DNA of 64,000 nucleotides, from NCBI GenBank assembly GCA_030562195.1, contig CM060200.1:36463468-36527467 (forward strand), written 5' to 3'. The first letter of the stretch is position 1, and every line of letters starts with the position of its first letter. Below are positions 1-13,797 of the stretch, piece by piece. The notes beneath the pieces are model-generated. The model was not told where the DNA came from. It worked only from the letters and a program-made list of their open reading frames with translations, and made no database searches. This DNA is from Nipponacmea schrenckii. Taxonomy: Eukaryota > Mollusca > Gastropoda > Lottiidae. The position numbers and the translations under genes were made by a program.

Positions 1-1436
1 GGCGGAATGTAAAATGTATACGTAATAAACGGATATAACGCTTATTATTATAATTATTTTTATTTATTTTATTATTGTTAAATAGTTTAATATTGGAATT
101 CCTCACTAACTTTGACACAATGGCAATTTTCAGAAGATTATGTTTCTTCATAAATCTTAAACCCATCCATCATAGATCCAACAAAGAAATCCTGAAAATA
201 TACATATAATACAATAAGGATATAATCATGAAAAGTAGGCTACCTGTTTCACTACCCATGCAGTTCGGTACATTTAGGAGAACTAAACTCTCTCCTGAAA
301 ACTAACTCATATTCACGTCAATTTTCTACCGTCCTCTAATGATATCCACAGGTACGTGTGGACGATAGTTTATAATAGGTGACTAGTACTTCCCCAAATG
401 ATACTCCCACGAAAAATTAAAAATTTTGTTATATTTTTGGTATTTCCTTAATAAACATTTATTTAAATTGTTTTCACTAGGAAAAATGTCAAAATACAGA
501 ACGTTCCCAACCACTTGCACAATCATCTTAAAATATCAGTAATAAACGATTCTGTGCATTATGTATTTTGACTTCTTTCTGTTCAGTGATGATATCTTGA
601 CAGCCGACTTCTATAGTAAACTATATTCACTGCGTTGGAATCTGTCTTTTTCGTTTCTGATATTATAATCATCTGTCGTGCTGGTCATGCTGATTCACAT
701 TACTTTAAATAAAACCTTAAATGAATTTTTATGGTCAAATTTTTAAACTAAAAGCTTGTTAAAATTATCATGCTCAACAAAGAAACAAGGGTCATAATAT
801 ACACGTAGAACTAATTATTATTCCAAAAATATATAGTGTAATAACCTGTTTTATTATCATATAACATGTAAATTAAATTTCCCTTAACGTAAGACGACAA
901 GAATCAGTTAGCACAACAATGATATGGACTGACTTCGAAACCTCTGATTAGACTCTTAACATAAGGTGTTATATTTCCCGTACGTACGCCTTTTACCTGT
1001 ACGTTTTCCCAACCTGTATCAATTATCAGGGAATATCGACTCTAAGGTACCTCGACCAATACCAACCGGGTCCTTCCGAAATTTTGCTGTGATTAGAAGG
1101 ATACGAAATCCAGACGAATGTTTGAGCAAAGTTAAATTCAAGATGAAGAGGCAAATATTACGGACTGCAAAAGCGTGGTGATAAGGAAGGAAACAGAAGA
1201 CTTACTTTGTTCAAGTTGAATGACGAAAAAGGGTTGTGATTACGACAGATATAAGGAAGCTGAGTAAGAAAAGAGTACGGATATTAATCTGTAGCAAGAA
1301 TACTTGATCAGTCCCATAACTATGACACAATAACTTGTTCAATTCTATTGTATAAATACCAAGGACTACAGAAGCCTACTGCGGCCTTATCATCTTCGAT
1401 TTCTCACCCACAAGTAGCCGGAACACGACAAAGATA

Positions 1437-1610
1437 GGAGGCGAGCAAGCGAGAGTAAAAAAAGCGAGGCGAAAGGCGAGAAAGCAAACAATTACTAGCT
1501 TGCTCGCCTATTTCTTCCTTTTCTCACCTTTTTACTTTTGCTTTCTTGCTTTTAACTTCTTTTTCTCGCCTTTTTTATCCTCGCTTTCATTATATTTTTT
1601 TTCATCTTCA
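1437..1610. repeat. Purine block followed by pyrimidine block
   Basis: About 55 bases very rich in A/G (GGAGGCGAGCAAGCGAGAG...) are followed, after a short spacer, by about 100 bases rich in C/T (CTTGCTCGCC...CTTTTTCTCGCC). The two blocks are partly complementary. No coding capacity. Confidence 0.6.
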
Positions 1611-2849
1611 TCAGTAAGTATTTCTTGATTTTAATTAAATATTTTAAAAATTTAAGGAAAAATCATGCAAACTTTATTTCGTAATATATATAATATATAA
1701 ATTAACATTTTATTTCCATCCAACCTATCGTCTCCTTACGCCAAAGAATTAACAGAGAGGAGAGAACATGAGAATAGATATGGCTGCAGTTGGCTTCCAT
1801 AACGGACAGATTACATCCAAAATCTACATTTTCCGAAATGCCGTCCATGTTAGATCCTGGCAAGATTTGTTTATTACAAACCATCTTATAATTTACAAAA
1901 TTGCTCACAACCCCCATTGTAATTGTAGTATGTGTATTCTGATTATATTTAATATATTCATCAACATCTGAATTGTAGGCAAATTACTGTAGGAGTTGTA
2001 ACCATATTAGGATATTGAACCAATATATTATCACATTTATTACAATAAGGGTAGTGAGCAGCTTAACCATAAAGTTGACGTGAAAGACATTTTTTAATGT
2101 ATGCCTTCTCAGATTTCCAGTATGATAAGCTTCCAGCGATTTGTGAATTAAAGTGCAAATTAACATAAGCAAGACTACCTAAAGTACTTATCGCGACTGT
2201 AGGTATCAGATTTTACTCCAAATTAGAACAAGAAGCATGTAGAACAATAGATTAAAACCTGACGTATTGACCAGAATGAGAGATAATTAAAGCCGGAATC
2301 ACGTTCATTGAATAAATTGTTATATCTAATTGTTTAGGTCAAGCGTTGCTGATATGAAAGATACTTCTATCATTATGATTGTCAAGCCAGGCCATATTAC
2401 ACGTAATTCCCATGACGTTCATTAATTTAAACAGGAAAGCTTTTAATTTGTTCTTAAACGAGAAGAAGCAATATTACATCTATTTCTATTGGCCTTGGCG
2501 GATTAACCTATCACTTGCTAGTGGAAAGAACTATTGTCTTATCAGGGGGGATATAACAAAACTTTTTGAAAACAAATTATAATTGAGTTTCTTTTCTTAA
2601 TTTATGTTGAATATTTTTACAAGCAGTTTTTAAAAGTTACAAAAAACGTAGCTTATGTGACAGGAAGTGCCAAATACACACAGTGCTAATATAATATTGT
2701 CGTTTTTCACACAAAATGAAGTGAAGCCGATAACAATACCAATACCAAATGCTGTTTTTTAGCACACTTACTGATTGACAGGTCATTGAAAATATACACT
2801 ATTGAGTAAATGGAAGTGAACATGTAAATCATTAAATGTATGATTATGA

Positions 2850-2915
2850 CCATGTTCCTAAAGCAACGTTTAAATATATCCATGTATATATCCAAACGTT
2901 ACTTTAGGAACATGG
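2850..2915. repeat. 22 bp inverted repeat hairpin
   Basis: CCATGTTCCTAAAGCAACGT... (2850-2871) pairs with 2894-2915 with one mismatch around a 22 bp loop. No element boundaries were found beyond it. Confidence 0.7.
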
Positions 2916-4659
2916 ATAATGACGAAATCGAACCTCTGATTGAAAGTATGCGTAAGAAATTGAACTAAAACTGTTCTAGTCAATTAATGTTCTATAGTAG
3001 CGGATATAGATTATTCAATTATACAATTGAAAGTAACGTCGCACAAGACCTTTTTCTCCATTTTGATCTTAGTTAGTTAATTGATGTAAACAATCGCCAA
3101 GTGATATGATAGGGCTACATTCGATATATGGATTCTACTTTATAATGGATTGGCCTAGATATTTGAATCCCTCAGTCAAGAATTGTATCTTGGTAATATT
3201 CTTTCTTTTTAATTATAGTAACACTTGACCAACCTGCCGTTTACCACTTTAGCTTTTTGTTTAACTACATTGGTTGAACATAAGCTCGATATTGGAAAGA
3301 ATTGAACGAATCTTTCTGGGCTTTTCATACTTCTGCTGTCATTAAACAAGTATACTTGGACCAAGTAGACCGGAAAACCGAACTTTCTGGGCTTTTCATA
3401 CTTACAAAAATGCTGCTTTTTGCTCAATGAAAGTGACAAACTCCGGAATAGTTGCTTGACCCACAAATTTCGACTGAATATTCTAAGTTATTTAGACTCC
3501 CTTAATTGATGGGAATGATGCATGGCTGGTTGATCTATCCCCGCCCGTCAGTAGGGATTCGTGGTTTTCCTAGTCCAGTATACCATATGGAAACACCAAC
3601 GAGTTGTGTGTCTGTTTCAGATATTTTATAATGGTATTGATTCCATGTTTCTTCTCGACTGTATTATTGCTATATTCCCCCCCCCTCCATATCACCTTTT
3701 ACAAGGCTGACATGAAATTCATAGCTCTGCCCATTATTCTGTTCTTCAGTTCTGATCTTTGTTTAGGTTTACTAAATACTGTTAGTGTGACAGTGTCCCT
3801 GTAGATAACTTTATCTGGTAGGTATATTAGAAGCTGCATAATATTAGTTCAAATATTTAGTGCAAAAGAGTGAGTGAACCTATCGCACCTGCATATAACA
3901 CAGTTTGCCACTATGCGTTTACCTTACTGAGCCTGCTTTATTTAATAAAACCATAAGACTATAGCTTTGACACAATAAGTAACTTTAAAGCACGGTGTCT
4001 ATCAGTTATCGACACTATAGGTTCTCGTTAGCTTAAAATTTGAAGTAATTTTATCAATGTCGTCTATATTTGTTAGAATGACAGAATGTCTTTGATTCTT
4101 TTATTGTAAGAATCAATTTCAGCAAAACATAGAAGTCGACTGCTGCTTAAAGCCAGAGCCGTATTAGTTTAATCTCAATAACTTTATAAATGTTAAAGGT
4201 ATAATACTAACATTACAAACAACGTTTTCTCCAATTAAAGACTGGATATGTACGTCTTCATTTCAGAAATCCTACAGTGATGTTACTCAATAATTATTTG
4301 AAATTTGGTTAGAAGCTTTAGAAAGTTCAGTAAACGTCTATATAGTCTATTAGAGGTTAGGAATAAAATCATTGAGTAAGATTGTCTGATCGGTTTGACC
4401 AATATTTCTTGTAAAACATTGTGTCTGGTTAATTTCTAGACTGATCACAAATACATGCACACAAGAAAATTAGGTTATAGCAATTGATAAGATTCTACCA
4501 AATACAGTACAGTTGTAAGAAATGGTTGAAATTTAGTTGTCCATTGATTCGCACAATCAAAATGTTTTTCATTTGCGAACAGACAAAGTGTACCAACAGC
4601 ACATGCTGCCCGTGGAGTTATGCTTGGAGAATAGAACGGGCACTGTTATGATACCAGTT

Positions 4660-4815
4660 TATTAGTTCACTACTTACAATGTTTTTGTTATTGGGATAAC
4701 ACTTTCTTGGTATAGCACAGATTCTAGTGCGAGACCCAAACGGGTTTCGAATCAGCGATCTCAGAGTCAGACATCTAATCGCCAGCAATACATGTCAACC
4801 GTTTAGACCACAAAT
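4660..4815 (-). mobile_element. tRNA-like SINE
   Basis: On the minus strand the segment reads ATGTCTGACTCTGAGATCGC followed by a B-box-like GATTCGAAACCCG (4752-4740), which looks like an anticodon arm plus T arm. The body contains CTATACCAAGAAAGTG. It is too degraded to be a functional tRNA gene. Ends are approximate. Confidence 0.45.
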
Positions 4816-7800
4816 TTGTAAACCTTGCCAATGAGTCTTGTTCATTAGGGACGTACCTGGTGTCAAAACTATACAACAGAATCGCTCTATAGTCCAATAA
4901 TCTATAAACTAAGTAATAATCCATTACAGTTTAATGAGTTTATGTTTTTATGGAGATTATATTCTTTAATCATGACACGTTTGAATTTTTACTTACTCTC
5001 AAGCGATACGTTATTACCCCGTGGAAATATATTCATAATAATGGTGTCCTTTTAGGTTAAAACTAGCATGGCTCAGAAGTGTTGCTGAAAATCACACTCA
5101 TTACTGGGACGTCAGATTTGTCTCAGTTGGACATGTAAAAAGGTGTCAAAATCCCTTTAACAAGTGGTGGACGTGGACAATTATTATTGATAACTTTGAT
5201 AAATCAAATTATTTTGTGGTTGAATGAAGTATCGACATTCATACAATCCCAAAAGACAAAGGATTATTAACACATAGTAATAGTATATCCTGCAGGACAA
5301 GTGCCACAATGCATTATTCATAAAATTGGAAATAAGTCATAGTATGAAATGGCATAGACACCAACATCAATCAGACGTGAGAATGTAGTCATTAAACTCT
5401 ATGAACTGTACAAGCCAGTTGTATGACTTTTATTCTCGAAGGAGAATGAATAACTATTTGACAAAGAAAATAGTGTAGTAAATATTACCAACAATCAAGA
5501 AAGTAAAGTCATCTGATCTAAGCTTAAAACTTGGCATTTATATACTGTAGTCTGAATAATGCATTTTTATTAGTCAACAAACTCAACCGCCGACGAAAAC
5601 CATGTAGCATTGGCACAGGTATCTGCAACTAATCGCCTGACAACTGGGCTCTTCCACAGCATTCCAACCGAGTGTTTAAGGAAATACTGAATGAAGTGCG
5701 ATGCCAAATGTGACTTTCTGTGTTAATGGTCAACAAATATTTTCTTAGTATATGTGAAGGACAAAGAGGAAGTGTAGGTTAATTTATAGGGCATATATTG
5801 AAATATTTGTTTTTTTAAAAAAAAAAGATTGGGTTTTGGACTAGGTCTTTGCTTCTTACTACTATATATATATAGTATAGTCAATGGAAAGCCCAGGTAT
5901 AGCTGGCTTTAAAGCTCCACCTTCTCCTCATTATCTGATAAATGATGTATTTTTCAGTGTGTTACACGTGTTACCATGTTTCATTTTATATTTTCGGCAA
6001 TTTCTACGAATATGCTGCCAAAATGTCCAAACAATACTCCCACAATATTTCGTAAAACAATTCTTCTACCATCGGTGTTTCATGTCAATTTGTTATAGTC
6101 ATTAATCAATGTTAAAGTCTGGTATCAGGGTGTATTTTTATTTTACATTTAGTATAACATTAAAGATAATATTTTATGTGATGTTCTCATCTAAATTAAT
6201 TGATATACCTTTAATTTTCTTTAAACATCGTCATCTGAAAAAGGTCAACAGTCGAAATGAGCCAAGTTAATGATGGAATAAATAGAGACTGTTATAAACC
6301 TATAATACGGAAAGTTTAACAATCCGTGCAACAGCTTCTTTTATAACATCATTTAGTCATAAAATATAAATTGAGTTGCTTTATTCTACAAGATACTAAT
6401 AGTAAAGGTGCTATAAATTTATATTGTTAATTGTATTACAATGTTAACAGTCTGTACCACCAACTACATTGGCAAATTCATGACACAACGCTCTGTGTCA
6501 TTTGCTCCAAAGGACAGAACTGACGTGGAGCCGAAGTGGTATAAAGAACGCTTGCTTGCTACCCTAGATATTCGGTACCGACTTTGGTCGAAATTGATTG
6601 CTTCTTCCAGGAATACAGGTCAGTCACTGAGACACGGGGGTCAAGATTTTGGTATTGATGGTAAGGGTGGTACTGAAGGTCCAAGGTATTGAGGGTTTGG
6701 TTAGAGAGAGTGTAGGGGGCTTTCTTATGGTTGTATGGTCATATGGTTGTTTTTGGAGGTCAGAGGGCAGGGGCTGTTATTGGGGGTCAGAGAGAGGAGG
6801 TGGAGGGGGGGGGGGCTGTTATTGAATATGAGAGAGCTGTTATAGAGGCGTCTGCTGCTTAAGATACAGAGATTCTGACAGTATTCGTCATCCCGTTCTC
6901 TATAAGATACTAGTACACAATTTTAGTATTTAAATGTATAGACGAAGTCAATGCAAAGTAGAAGACGTCATGGAAGTTTGCTTCTAAGAAAGGCGAATTT
7001 AAATAGCGGATTGGTTATCTATATATAAACATTAGAATTTATTTTTGTCTCCTCAATGGCTTTAGTCTAATTTCTAGAATTATTAATCGAATAAATTGAG
7101 TAGCCGATTCCCTTGCAGTCATATCTCTCTGTAGAAATATCAAACTGTATGGCTTTTTAACTACAAGCTATTCACACTAACCTTTTATTTCTTCTTTCAC
7201 ATTGTTTCAGGGTAATTTTATGACGTGTGACACGATTTAGTATCATAAATACAGATTTTTGACGATAGACATTACCCATAATTGGTAAGTGCATGCATGT
7301 CCTCGTGCGAATATCATTTCGGATTGTCCAGATATAGAAATTCCTCAAACAGTATGCTAATCAACAATATATATCAACTAGTGCGATAAATTAATTTCAC
7401 AAACACACGAACACGTACTGAATTTTCGATTTATTTTTGCGATTTCTTGTAATCAAAATATTCAGTAGGGGAGCTAGGTCGGGTTTATTTTCAAAATAAA
7501 AAATTCCCGGGTGGTAAATACTACTCAGGTGTCATCTGAATGATATTTCTGAAGTATCGTCCCCTTGCTTTTGGCAGAACCTTGCCTGTGAAAAATTATA
7601 ATTTTTGAATTCAAATTTTACGTATAACTCCCCCGTTATACTCATTTAGTAGAGCAACCTAACTAGTGTCCAAATCGCTTCTCTGGAAAGGTAGAATCCT
7701 TGCCAGCCCCCCCCCCCTCCTTAAGAAGGCTCTATTTCGCCCCCTCGGGACGTCTTAATTCAACTTGAGCGTACAACTTTATTCTTTTGTACATGTTAAG

Positions 7801-8049
7801 AAAAAAATCGTTAATAAAACATTAACGCTTAAATTCCACAGAAATGTATATCTGGGTTGGATAAGGTATATTCTAAAGAATCAGTAAATGTGTAAAATAT
7901 ATCGTTGGGTTATATGTTCCTGCTCATTGAACACCAATCGTATCTATTCACTCCTTAAGATGCAGACAAAGCATACAACTTCAAAGCTTAATTTATAATT
8001 GAACATAGAAAGGGATATGCAAAGTGATTGCTTCAGGGTGATATATAAG
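4816..8049. other. No gene recognised
   Basis: Non-coding sequence with a G-rich stretch at about 6655-6850, including a run of G near 6808. The ORF 6441-6692 begins MLTVCTTNYIGKF but matches no family I know. A possible ribozyme-like core is at 6235-6259 (see findings). Confidence 0.5.
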
Positions 8050-8645
8050 GGGATTTAATCTATCATGTACAAGAATATTACTAAGATTTTTATTCCTTTT
8101 GTAAGCAGTCACCAAGCGTTTGGTATAGATTAATCCTGGGGTTCTTTATAAAGGCATTTCACAAAATACAGGCACTTTTGGCTGTTGAATTGTAGATTGT
8201 CATGTTGGATATTTAGAACGCTAGGTACAACTGTTTGTAATTGGTCTATCCGGAAACTATCCCTTTCCAGTCGCTTCGTAAAAGGTTTGATTGTTGTAGA
8301 ACCGTTTTCTATGGGCATAACAAGAAGATCTTCAATGGAATGATTGGTTGAATTGAAATGGTTCGCGATTTTTATATCTTTATGGAGAATATCAAAGCGA
8401 TGACCGCTTAAACGAGCACGCAACGCGTCTTGGATTTCGCAAATATATTGTACTTGGCATTTTGTTACAGGAAACTAGGTAAATAATGTTTTTATTGATG
8501 CACGAAAGTACTTCCGTAAATTCGAAAATTTTACCGTTTTTCTTATTTCAAAATAGTGAGAAACATGTGTATGTTCGCAGGTACGACACCGAGAACCTCC
8601 ACATGGTACAGAACCAATACCGTTAGGTATGTCTAGAATTATCGC
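8050..8645 (-). pseudogene. Penelope-like retroelement remnant (GIY-YIG end)
   Basis: On the minus strand, 8640 to 8464 encodes a Cys cluster PCGGSRCRTC followed by IIYLVSCNK. After a one-base insertion in the T run at 8460-8463 the frame continues CQVQYICEIQDALRARLSGH, then NHFNSTNHS and a VVPSVLNIQ end, stopping at about 8130. This arrangement (Cys-rich linker, degenerate GIY-YIG nuclease with Arg and His, and an L...P..LN end) is characteristic of Penelope-like elements. Just beyond it, 8114-8050 reads RLVTAYKRNKNLSNILVHDR in another frame. That resembles the RT-thumb motif that should come before the Cys cluster, so the remnant is rearranged or part of a head-to-tail pair. Confidence 0.75.
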
Positions 8646-10111
8646 CAGTTAAGTAGCGGAAGTCTTAATTGTGAGCACTCTAGAAGCTAAGGAGGTATGA
8701 ACTCGATGGAAAGCAATATAGACTAAATTGAACTAAATTTTGTAATTTAACTTTAGTTTTGTTATATTGTAATTAATTACAACTTCAGCTTATGCAGCGA
8801 GTACTAGTAATGTCACCAATACAATGAATTGAGCATTACTTTAATACAAGACCTTTGATAGAATATTGCAAAATCTAAAATTATAATGTACTACCTTAAT
8901 GAACATTGCAAATTCAGCCTTATACAGAGAGGAAATGTATTATCTCGTCATTGCCTGACATACGTTGCGTACGTGGAAACCTATTCCTAAATTTAACTTT
9001 AAGTTAAATATTACAAAAAAATTGTTAAACCTATTTCCATATGAACCTGTATGAAGAAATACGAATTGAAGAAAATTAATGCCGGTTGCTTTTCTGTGCT
9101 TTTTAAAATGTTTGCCATATGGAGGAGTCAATTCATTTCAAATGTTTCATCATTATCACCTTATTTCTAAGTTCTCAAGTTTATTTCATTGTAGAAGAAC
9201 CTGGACTGGGTCCACTATCATTATTGCAGTTCAGTATTCAGGCTATAAATTAAAAAATAAAAAATTTAAAGGACAACTAAATATAAAAACGATTTACTAC
9301 TGATAATATCAGCCTTCAGACAATACGTCGGCCATTACGTTAATACCCATTAGACCATTTCAAAGTAACATATTTACTAAACAATGAGAGGCAATCATGA
9401 AATATATTAACACTTCTTTGAAAGGATGGTACCTAGTGGTTTGAATTATCACTATAAACATTTTTATGATCATCCCAACACGATTCGTATTAAATAGTAA
9501 TCCCTTAGGTTGAGTCAATTTCATCAGCTTTTATCTGAATGTGTAACCTAAATATACAAATTAGGACTAAACTTAACAATAAGTGGTTTTACCATATTTA
9601 AAACTCGTTTACCAAAAATAGAATTTGAAAGTTATCTTGATATCTTCGGGTGTATTTCTACTAATATGATGACGTCATTTATTCTCTTACCTTCTACTAC
9701 CAGTACAGAATATTTGAATACTAGGCCTACTTCAGCGAATTTTTCTGGCTTAGTATATGAAATAATGATTGATTTTATTAAAGACAGAGTTTTAACTGTT
9801 TCTGTTTGAATAGTTTTAAAACTTCAATATTTTAAGCAGATTTTAAAGTAGGTTTTATAGTTATAGTAGTTGGAAATGAAACTAAATTTATATTTATCAT
9901 TGGGGTTCATTCGATGAACTACTAGTCACCTATTATAGACTATCCTGCCCACGAGTACCTGCTGACTCGAATAGGTGCAGGATTCCTCTCTGCTCGCCTT
10001 TTAATCAAATCGCATCTCTCGATATTGTTTCGCCATCAAATAAGAAGTTGTTTCTCCTTTACCAACTACTAACTTAAATGTACACCTTAGCTTAAATCCC
10101 CTTTAACATAC
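8646..10111. other. No gene recognised
   Basis: AT-rich sequence between the Penelope-like remnant and the tandem duplication. No terminal repeats and no ORF with recognisable domains. Confidence 0.5.
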
Positions 10112-10434
10112 TAGTATTAATATTATTGCGAAGAGTTTTTATTATCAGAAAGCGTTTCGTGGAATTGAACTACTGTAAATCACTATGATCTTGTGATCAT
10201 CACTCAAAGGCTAAAATTCATTCATTCATTATCAAAAGCTTTCGGAATACACACGTCGTCTTCATCACTCACACAAGCGTACAGTTTAATTAGAAGATAA
10301 ACACTTTCTGTTTTAGATTTAGATGGGGTTTATTCGATTTTTAACCATGCTTGAATCATTAGATCCCGAGACCGCTTGCGGTCGAGGGTCTCTAAGGGTA
10401 TATTCAAGCATGGTTAAATATTTGAATTAATTAA

Positions 10435-10565
10435 AGGGATAATAGGTCTGAGAATGAACATAAATTTTGAAATTTTAAACTTGGCTAATAATCGCTTTAT
10501 TCATCAGTAAATATAACTGCTGCCATAAATATTATAGAAAAAAAAGTTTCCCCTAAAAAGCAAGC
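10435..10565. mobile_element. Left-end fragment of the TTAA MITE family (repeated at 15764)
   Basis: After TTAA (10431-10434), AGGGATAATAGGTCTGAGAA and the following CTGCTGCCATAAAT match the left half of the element at 42948-43296. The matching right end was not found nearby. The copy starting at 15764 belongs to the second tandem duplication unit. Confidence 0.6.
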
Positions 10566-13500
10566 ATTATCCATAAGTAGTAGCGAAGAATCTACGCGAG
10601 ATCTTTGGTAGACCAAGCTCATGAATATCAACTTTATTTTCTGTATCGCCTTTTGCAAGTTTTAGATCGCAAACGATGTCACGGTACTCAAAATAGTAAG
10701 AGAAGAGATTTTGGGGAGATTTGACATTTTCTTGACAAAAAATTAGATTTTGTGCAATCAGTTGAGAGATATTTTGAAATAATTCTATTGTTTCGAAGTT
10801 GTAAATCTAAAGTTGTTGTTGTACAATTTGCCATGCCTATGTATTGTAGGCAGCAGGCAAATCTAGAAAAAAATATCGTTGTTTAGAAATATCATTAAGA
10901 CCCGTATTAGGTTAATATTGTTTTAGGTCGTTTCGGTCAAGTGTGGGATAAATAATTATGTTGCGTTAGAACAATCGATCATAGAATGTAGAGATTCTGA
11001 TTGATGGTTTGATGATTTTAGTAATAGAGGGAAGTAGATCATAAAGCCATATCTGTTAGTACACATAACCTGAGATCAAGCACTGGGATTTGTTTTTGGT
11101 CTTGTGAATCTTTACACAACATCTTATGACTGATGTCGTTGTGTTGGTATCTGTAATGGTATTAAGTTTGTTGTGATCCTTTCAGTTAGCTCAAGCTTAT
11201 CACAACTTCACTACACTTCACTAAATTATTATCCAGAAGTTTACTCTACAACTAATAAGTTCTTTTTGCTTATGAGAAATTTTCTCAATCAGAGAATGCC
11301 ATTTGACTTTATCTATTATTCGCGTTACCCTTTTTTTATGTGTTCCTTTGTTTTCCTCTACTTTCGTTAGAACTGTTTAGGCATGAGCACTGTACATGTG
11401 GGTGTCTTAAATTATGTAATGTATGCATGTCAATGATTTTGAAATAATTGTGTCATGCCAAGGTGATCCATGTAGTTTCTGCCTTTGTAATGCACTACCA
11501 AATATACTGGTCAATCTTAACGTAAGCAAGTTCTCTAGTGAATCTTTCTGAAATCATTCCAAACAATTCATTAAAATAATATCAATTTTGAAACCTTGAA
11601 CTAATGACACAGATCGCTTCAATTCATTCATGTTCATGTAATAAAAATGGCACATGACCAAAATTAAGCATTCCGTCCAGAGCATTAAGAGCAAGTGAAA
11701 TCAAACTATAAGTGGGTGTAGGGTCAATCGAACTCTTGACTGAAATTGTCACTCTCAGACGACACTAGTGACCAGTCTATTGGTCATTCAGTTTCTCATT
11801 TAATTATCAATCTGACAAGCGCTGAAAATTTCCTCAGGGGGACACTTCGTTATTCTAACAGATGAAGTCCGTGGTCTGGTTCGCAATGAACAGTATTGAT
11901 TTTTTTAATAAAACAGTGGCACATCTAATTGTAAAAAGTTATGCAGTTTTCTTACCTAATAATAGGTTTTAGAATGCACCAAATCCTTGCAATTACTTTT
12001 TTTTAAAAATATACTCTGAAGAACGAAGGCGTGCTGCTATGTCCCCCAATTGAATCCGTCTGCCCCCTCATCTTGGGAGGCGGGTTGATAGTTAGATAAC
12101 AAGTTCTCGATAGTTGTGGATACTCGTAATGCTGTGTTGTTCGTTTGGTCGTGAGATCCAATGAATCACATGGCGGTGGCCCAGGATGACACGACACCGT
12201 TGCGCTCGTTGTATTTCTTGTTTGTTTGTGTCGGCTTATATAAGGTTCGATGATATAAATATTTCAGAATTTAATATGATATGTAAAAGTAAAGTTATGC
12301 AAAATTCAAATGAGCCACTTAATGGTGGTCTTTCGGCCAATAACACATAGTATCATAAATGAATTTGAGAACAAGGCGACAAACATTGTCGGTAAAGTGG
12401 TTATGAGATATTGTCCATTTGAGATGTAGATGGTTCTACTGTATTGTCTATTATCATAATTATGCGTAGAAGAAAAGAACCTGTCCGGAAGTGATACATG
12501 AGCCATCATCTTATAATCACACATTAAAGCAAATTTTAATTTCTTCGCCATTTTTTATCCGATTTGTATGATTTTCGCCTCTATCAAAGCCTTGCTACTT
12601 GATCTAAAAGTCATTGGGGCAGACTCTTGAATTTCGACTTTGAATTATTTTAAGAGACGTTTTAATTTTGGGGGAAAAAATTTGACCTTGCCCTATGCTA
12701 TCTATGAATATGCTATGATATATGGTCCGGAATTATAGGTCATCGAAATCTGACATCTTAATGAATGTATGAAATCAAATACTAAAAAACGGTTGAGTGA
12801 GCACTGAACTAAAGTTCTAAATGGTCTTGCAGCTATGGGGAAAAGTATCAAATACCACGCTAGGTGCTGTTCATAGTTCAAGTTGATTTTTATTACCCTG
12901 TCATGAGTAATGTTACACACATTTTTCGCAAAACGACAGTATCATTTCCAATGATGATTTCATGATGAAATGGAATTTTGGAAGCGTTTATATCCATTGA
13001 AATATTTGGACCAAGTTTCTTAAAAATTGTCATAATTGGTCTTTGATCAGGGAGGCTACCTGATTGGAGTCACCAATGAAGCAATCAAAAATGAAACTAT
13101 CTTGTTTGGTAAACTCTTATAATAACAGAAGAGATTTTTGGCATAACGTGTTTAACACAGCGACAACAAATTTTTCCGACCCGAAATGTCAAGGGGGTTT
13201 TCACGCCTGTCAACTTAATGATACCACACGAGTTGGAAATGATACTCTAATGAGTACCAGAACATGATAAAAATCCTCGACACAGGAAACATCAAGCTGC
13301 TTGAGAAGTTTCAATTTGCTCTCTAACACTTATACCACCTGGTTTTAATTGCTTCCCTAATACCATACTGTCGTGCATAGTTACTTATCTAATTACATAC
13401 ATAGAACAATATTTAAAGAGATGCCGTATAGTTGTCGAAGTCGAAGATGATTTAGTGCATCCTTTCTCTTTGATAATTCAACTAAGGACGATTGTCTGGC

Positions 13501-13797
13501 GACTTGTGATTGTAATCATCTTTACGGATCCTGCATAGTAGACATGAATGCTCCAATTCACCAAACTGACCAACCAATAGCACCCGTGGCTAATATTGTC
13601 GCATTTTCTGACTTCTCGGGTCAATTAAATGAATTGATATGATCAGCAGATCAAAGTTTAGTTTGTAAAGTACAATATTTCAAACCTCGCTAAAACTCAA
13701 TTCAACCCAACTTTCAGATGTCCCCATTGGCAAAATCAACTGATCTTCTGGAACCGAGTTGCTAAAATTGAGTTTAATCAGTGATTATCTTGAAAGG

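Larger units (their letters stand above)
1..4659. other. No gene recognised
   Basis: AT-rich sequence with short ORFs of no known family. Apart from the hairpin at 2850 and the purine/pyrimidine block at 1437, I saw only a 21 bp direct repeat CTTTCTGGGCTTTTCATACTT at about 3312 and 3383. Confidence 0.5.

Noticed and set aside
3209..3466. 85-codon reverse-strand ORF with a repeated KPRKFGF/KSPERF-like motif
   Set aside because: The repeat comes from a 21 bp direct DNA repeat; no family match.
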